This document shows, one piece after another, positions 5,811 through 6,680 of a stretch of DNA of 6,680 nucleotides. Source of the stretch: Campylobacteraceae bacterium. GTDB lineage: Bacteria; Campylobacterota; Campylobacteria; Campylobacterales; Sulfurovaceae. Under the pieces are notes generated by a model that ran no database searches, was not told the origin of the DNA, and saw only the letters and a list, made by a program, of their open reading frames with translations. Where the stretch lies: the NCBI GenBank assembly GCA_026985655.1, contig JALSQB010000227.1, positions 1-6,680 on the forward strand. The letters run 5' to 3'. Position 1 is the stretch's first letter; each line of letters opens with the position of its first letter. Made by a program: the position numbers and the translations under genes.

Positions 5811-6584
5811 TTAGCCACATTTACCAGGTGCACATTTCATTCCACCACATTTTCCACTCTTGGGTGTTTCTCTCATATTGTCTAGCATCTTTTGCATCTC
5901 ATTTGGGTGAGCCACAAAACTGTAACCTTTATACATCGTAAACAGACCATACAACACAACCAAAAGAGAAGCCAATTTCATCATGCTTCCACGCAGGCTT
6001 CCTTGCTGTAAGAATTTAGTTACAAATCCCAAAAAGAAAAGAGCAGGAATGGTTGCCAGTCCAAAACTTGCCATCACAATAGCACCCCATAATGGTGAAG
6101 CAGTACTCGCTGCCATAATAGCAAACGAATAAACCAAACCACAAGGAATGATGCCATTAAGTATGCCCAACAGATAAAAAGAACCCAAAGACTTAGAAGA
6201 CAAAAGAGCCTTAAAGCGTTTTTGATACCAAGTATATTTGGACAAGGAAAACTCTAACTTTGTTAAGAAATCTAATTTTCCAAGCAGAGACAAACCAGCT
6301 AATAACATAAGTAAACCTGTTAAAAGAAACAAAACTCCTTTGGTTGTAGGCGTAAAAGCAATGGCTTGACCCAGCAGACCAAAAACAGCCCCAATAAGAG
6401 CATAGGTTGTCACACGCCCTAAGTTGTAAGCCAAGTGAGAAATACTCTGTTGCATAGTAGAGCTTTTATCATCAATTTTAGAAGAGCTATAAGCCACTAC
6501 AATCCCCCCACACATACCAAGGCAGTGTCCAAAACTTCCTAGAAATGCTGTGCTGACGATTAAAATCAAATCTATATTTTCCAT
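5811..6584 (-). CDS. TauE/SafE-like (DsbD_2 family) membrane protein with Cys-rich C-terminal tail
   Basis: A 257-residue inner-membrane protein with about six hydrophobic segments (roughly 5-30, 55-76, 82-102, 133-157, 162-187, 200-218). Family marks are GHCLGMCGG at 19-27 in the first helix, YNLGRVTTYALIGAVFG at 53-69, and GILNGIIPCGLVYSF at 140-154. The Cys21/Cys25 and Pro147-Cys148 positions resemble the thiol sites of DsbD/CcdA-type electron carriers. Databases usually label such proteins 'sulfite exporter TauE/SafE', but close relatives sit next to cbb3 oxidase assembly genes (ccoI, ccoS) in many Proteobacteria. A role in copper or thiol handling for cytochrome assembly is therefore at least as likely as sulfite export. 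The last 16 residues, KSGKCGGMKCAPGKCG, carry three Cys and a Met and look metal-binding. It heads a unit with batA and the batB-batC fusion and has a clear promoter. Family sure, substrate unknown. Confidence 0.88.
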   Translation of the reverse strand: MENIDLILIVSTAFLGSFGHCLGMCGGIVVAYSSSKIDDKSSTMQQSISHLAYNLGRVTTYALIGAVFGLLGQAIAFTPTTKGVLFLLTGLLMLLAGLSLLGKLDFLTKLEFSLSKYTWYQKRFKALLSSKSLGSFYLLGILNGIIPCGLVYSFAIMAASTASPLWGAIVMASFGLATIPALFFLGFVTKFLQQGSLRGSMMKLASLLVVLYGLFTMYKGYSFVAHPNEMQKMLDNMRETPKSGKCGGMKCAPGKCG

Positions 6585-6588
6585 AAAA

Positions 6589-6594
6589 CCCCTT
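6589..6594 (-). promoter_or_regulatory. Shine-Dalgarno of the SafE-like gene
   Basis: Read on the minus strand this is AAGGGG, four bases before the ATG at 6582-6584. The spacing is short but workable, and it supports this start; no other in-frame start sits better before the first helix. Confidence 0.65.
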
Positions 6595-6616
6595 TTTTCT
6601 CTTTAGAAATCAATAT

Positions 6617-6625
6617 ATTATAGCA
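6617..6625 (-). promoter_or_regulatory. Extended -10 promoter for the SafE-batA-batB unit
   Basis: On the minus strand this reads TGCTATAAT: a perfect TATAAT preceded by the TGn extension. Transcription would begin near 6610, giving a leader of about 26 bases. No -35 consensus is evident, as expected when an extended -10 is present. It is the only strong promoter seen ahead of the three minus-strand genes down to 3321. Confidence 0.7.
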
Positions 6626-6680
6626 TAGCCATAACATAAATAGTATCTACTTTTTTACAAAATGCTGATAATCTTTAATG

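Noticed and set aside
6647..6680. Possible 3' end of another minus-strand gene (frame reading IKDYQHFVKK then stop)
   Set aside because: Only ten codons are visible and other frames also stop nearby, so it cannot be told from chance without sequence beyond 6680. If real, the upstream gene would end about 22 bases before the extended -10.
6662..6680. ATG on the plus strand near the right edge as a possible divergent gene start
   Set aside because: No Shine-Dalgarno upstream and only six codons visible.

Overview
The window looks like an AT-rich chromosomal segment of a Campylobacterota (epsilonproteobacterial) organism. This rests on the style of the ferrochelatase, the paired VWA (Bat) proteins, the TauE/SafE-like membrane protein with an HCLGMCGG motif, and promoters with a good -10 but no clear -35. 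The genus cannot be fixed from sequence alone. There are no RNA genes, CRISPR arrays, insertion sequences or other signs of a mobile element. Coding density is very high, and the only gene-free stretches are about 70 and 96 bases.

Region by region: (1) Bases 1-1269 (+) are the 3' two-thirds of a glutamine-dependent NAD+ synthetase (nadE), cut by the window edge. (2) Bases 1244-2748 (-) are a two-gene unit, hemH (ferrochelatase) followed by an IMPACT/YigZ-family protein, joined by a 1-base stop/start overlap. yigZ converges on nadE and their 3' ends overlap by 26 bases. (3) Bases 2749-2817 are a compact divergent promoter region. (4) Bases 2818-3294 (+) encode a small exported protein, probably an outer-membrane beta-barrel, ending at a bidirectional terminator. 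(5) Bases 3321-6584 (-) are a three-gene unit reading SafE-like membrane protein, then batA (VWA), then a batB-batC fusion (VWA plus TPR). It starts from an extended -10 promoter near 6620 and ends at the same terminator.

How the genes may work together: nadE, hemH and yigZ are housekeeping genes. The three-gene unit is the most interesting part. It couples a DsbD_2/SafE-family membrane protein carrying a Cys-rich GKCG-type tail (possible copper or redox role) to two membrane-anchored VWA proteins with complete MIDAS metal sites facing the periplasm. The second VWA protein has absorbed a TPR protein and still shows a signal-peptide-like segment at the junction. The MoxR ATPase, DUF58 and BatD partners usual in Bat loci are not in the window, so this may be a reduced envelope system. 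That functional link is inference.
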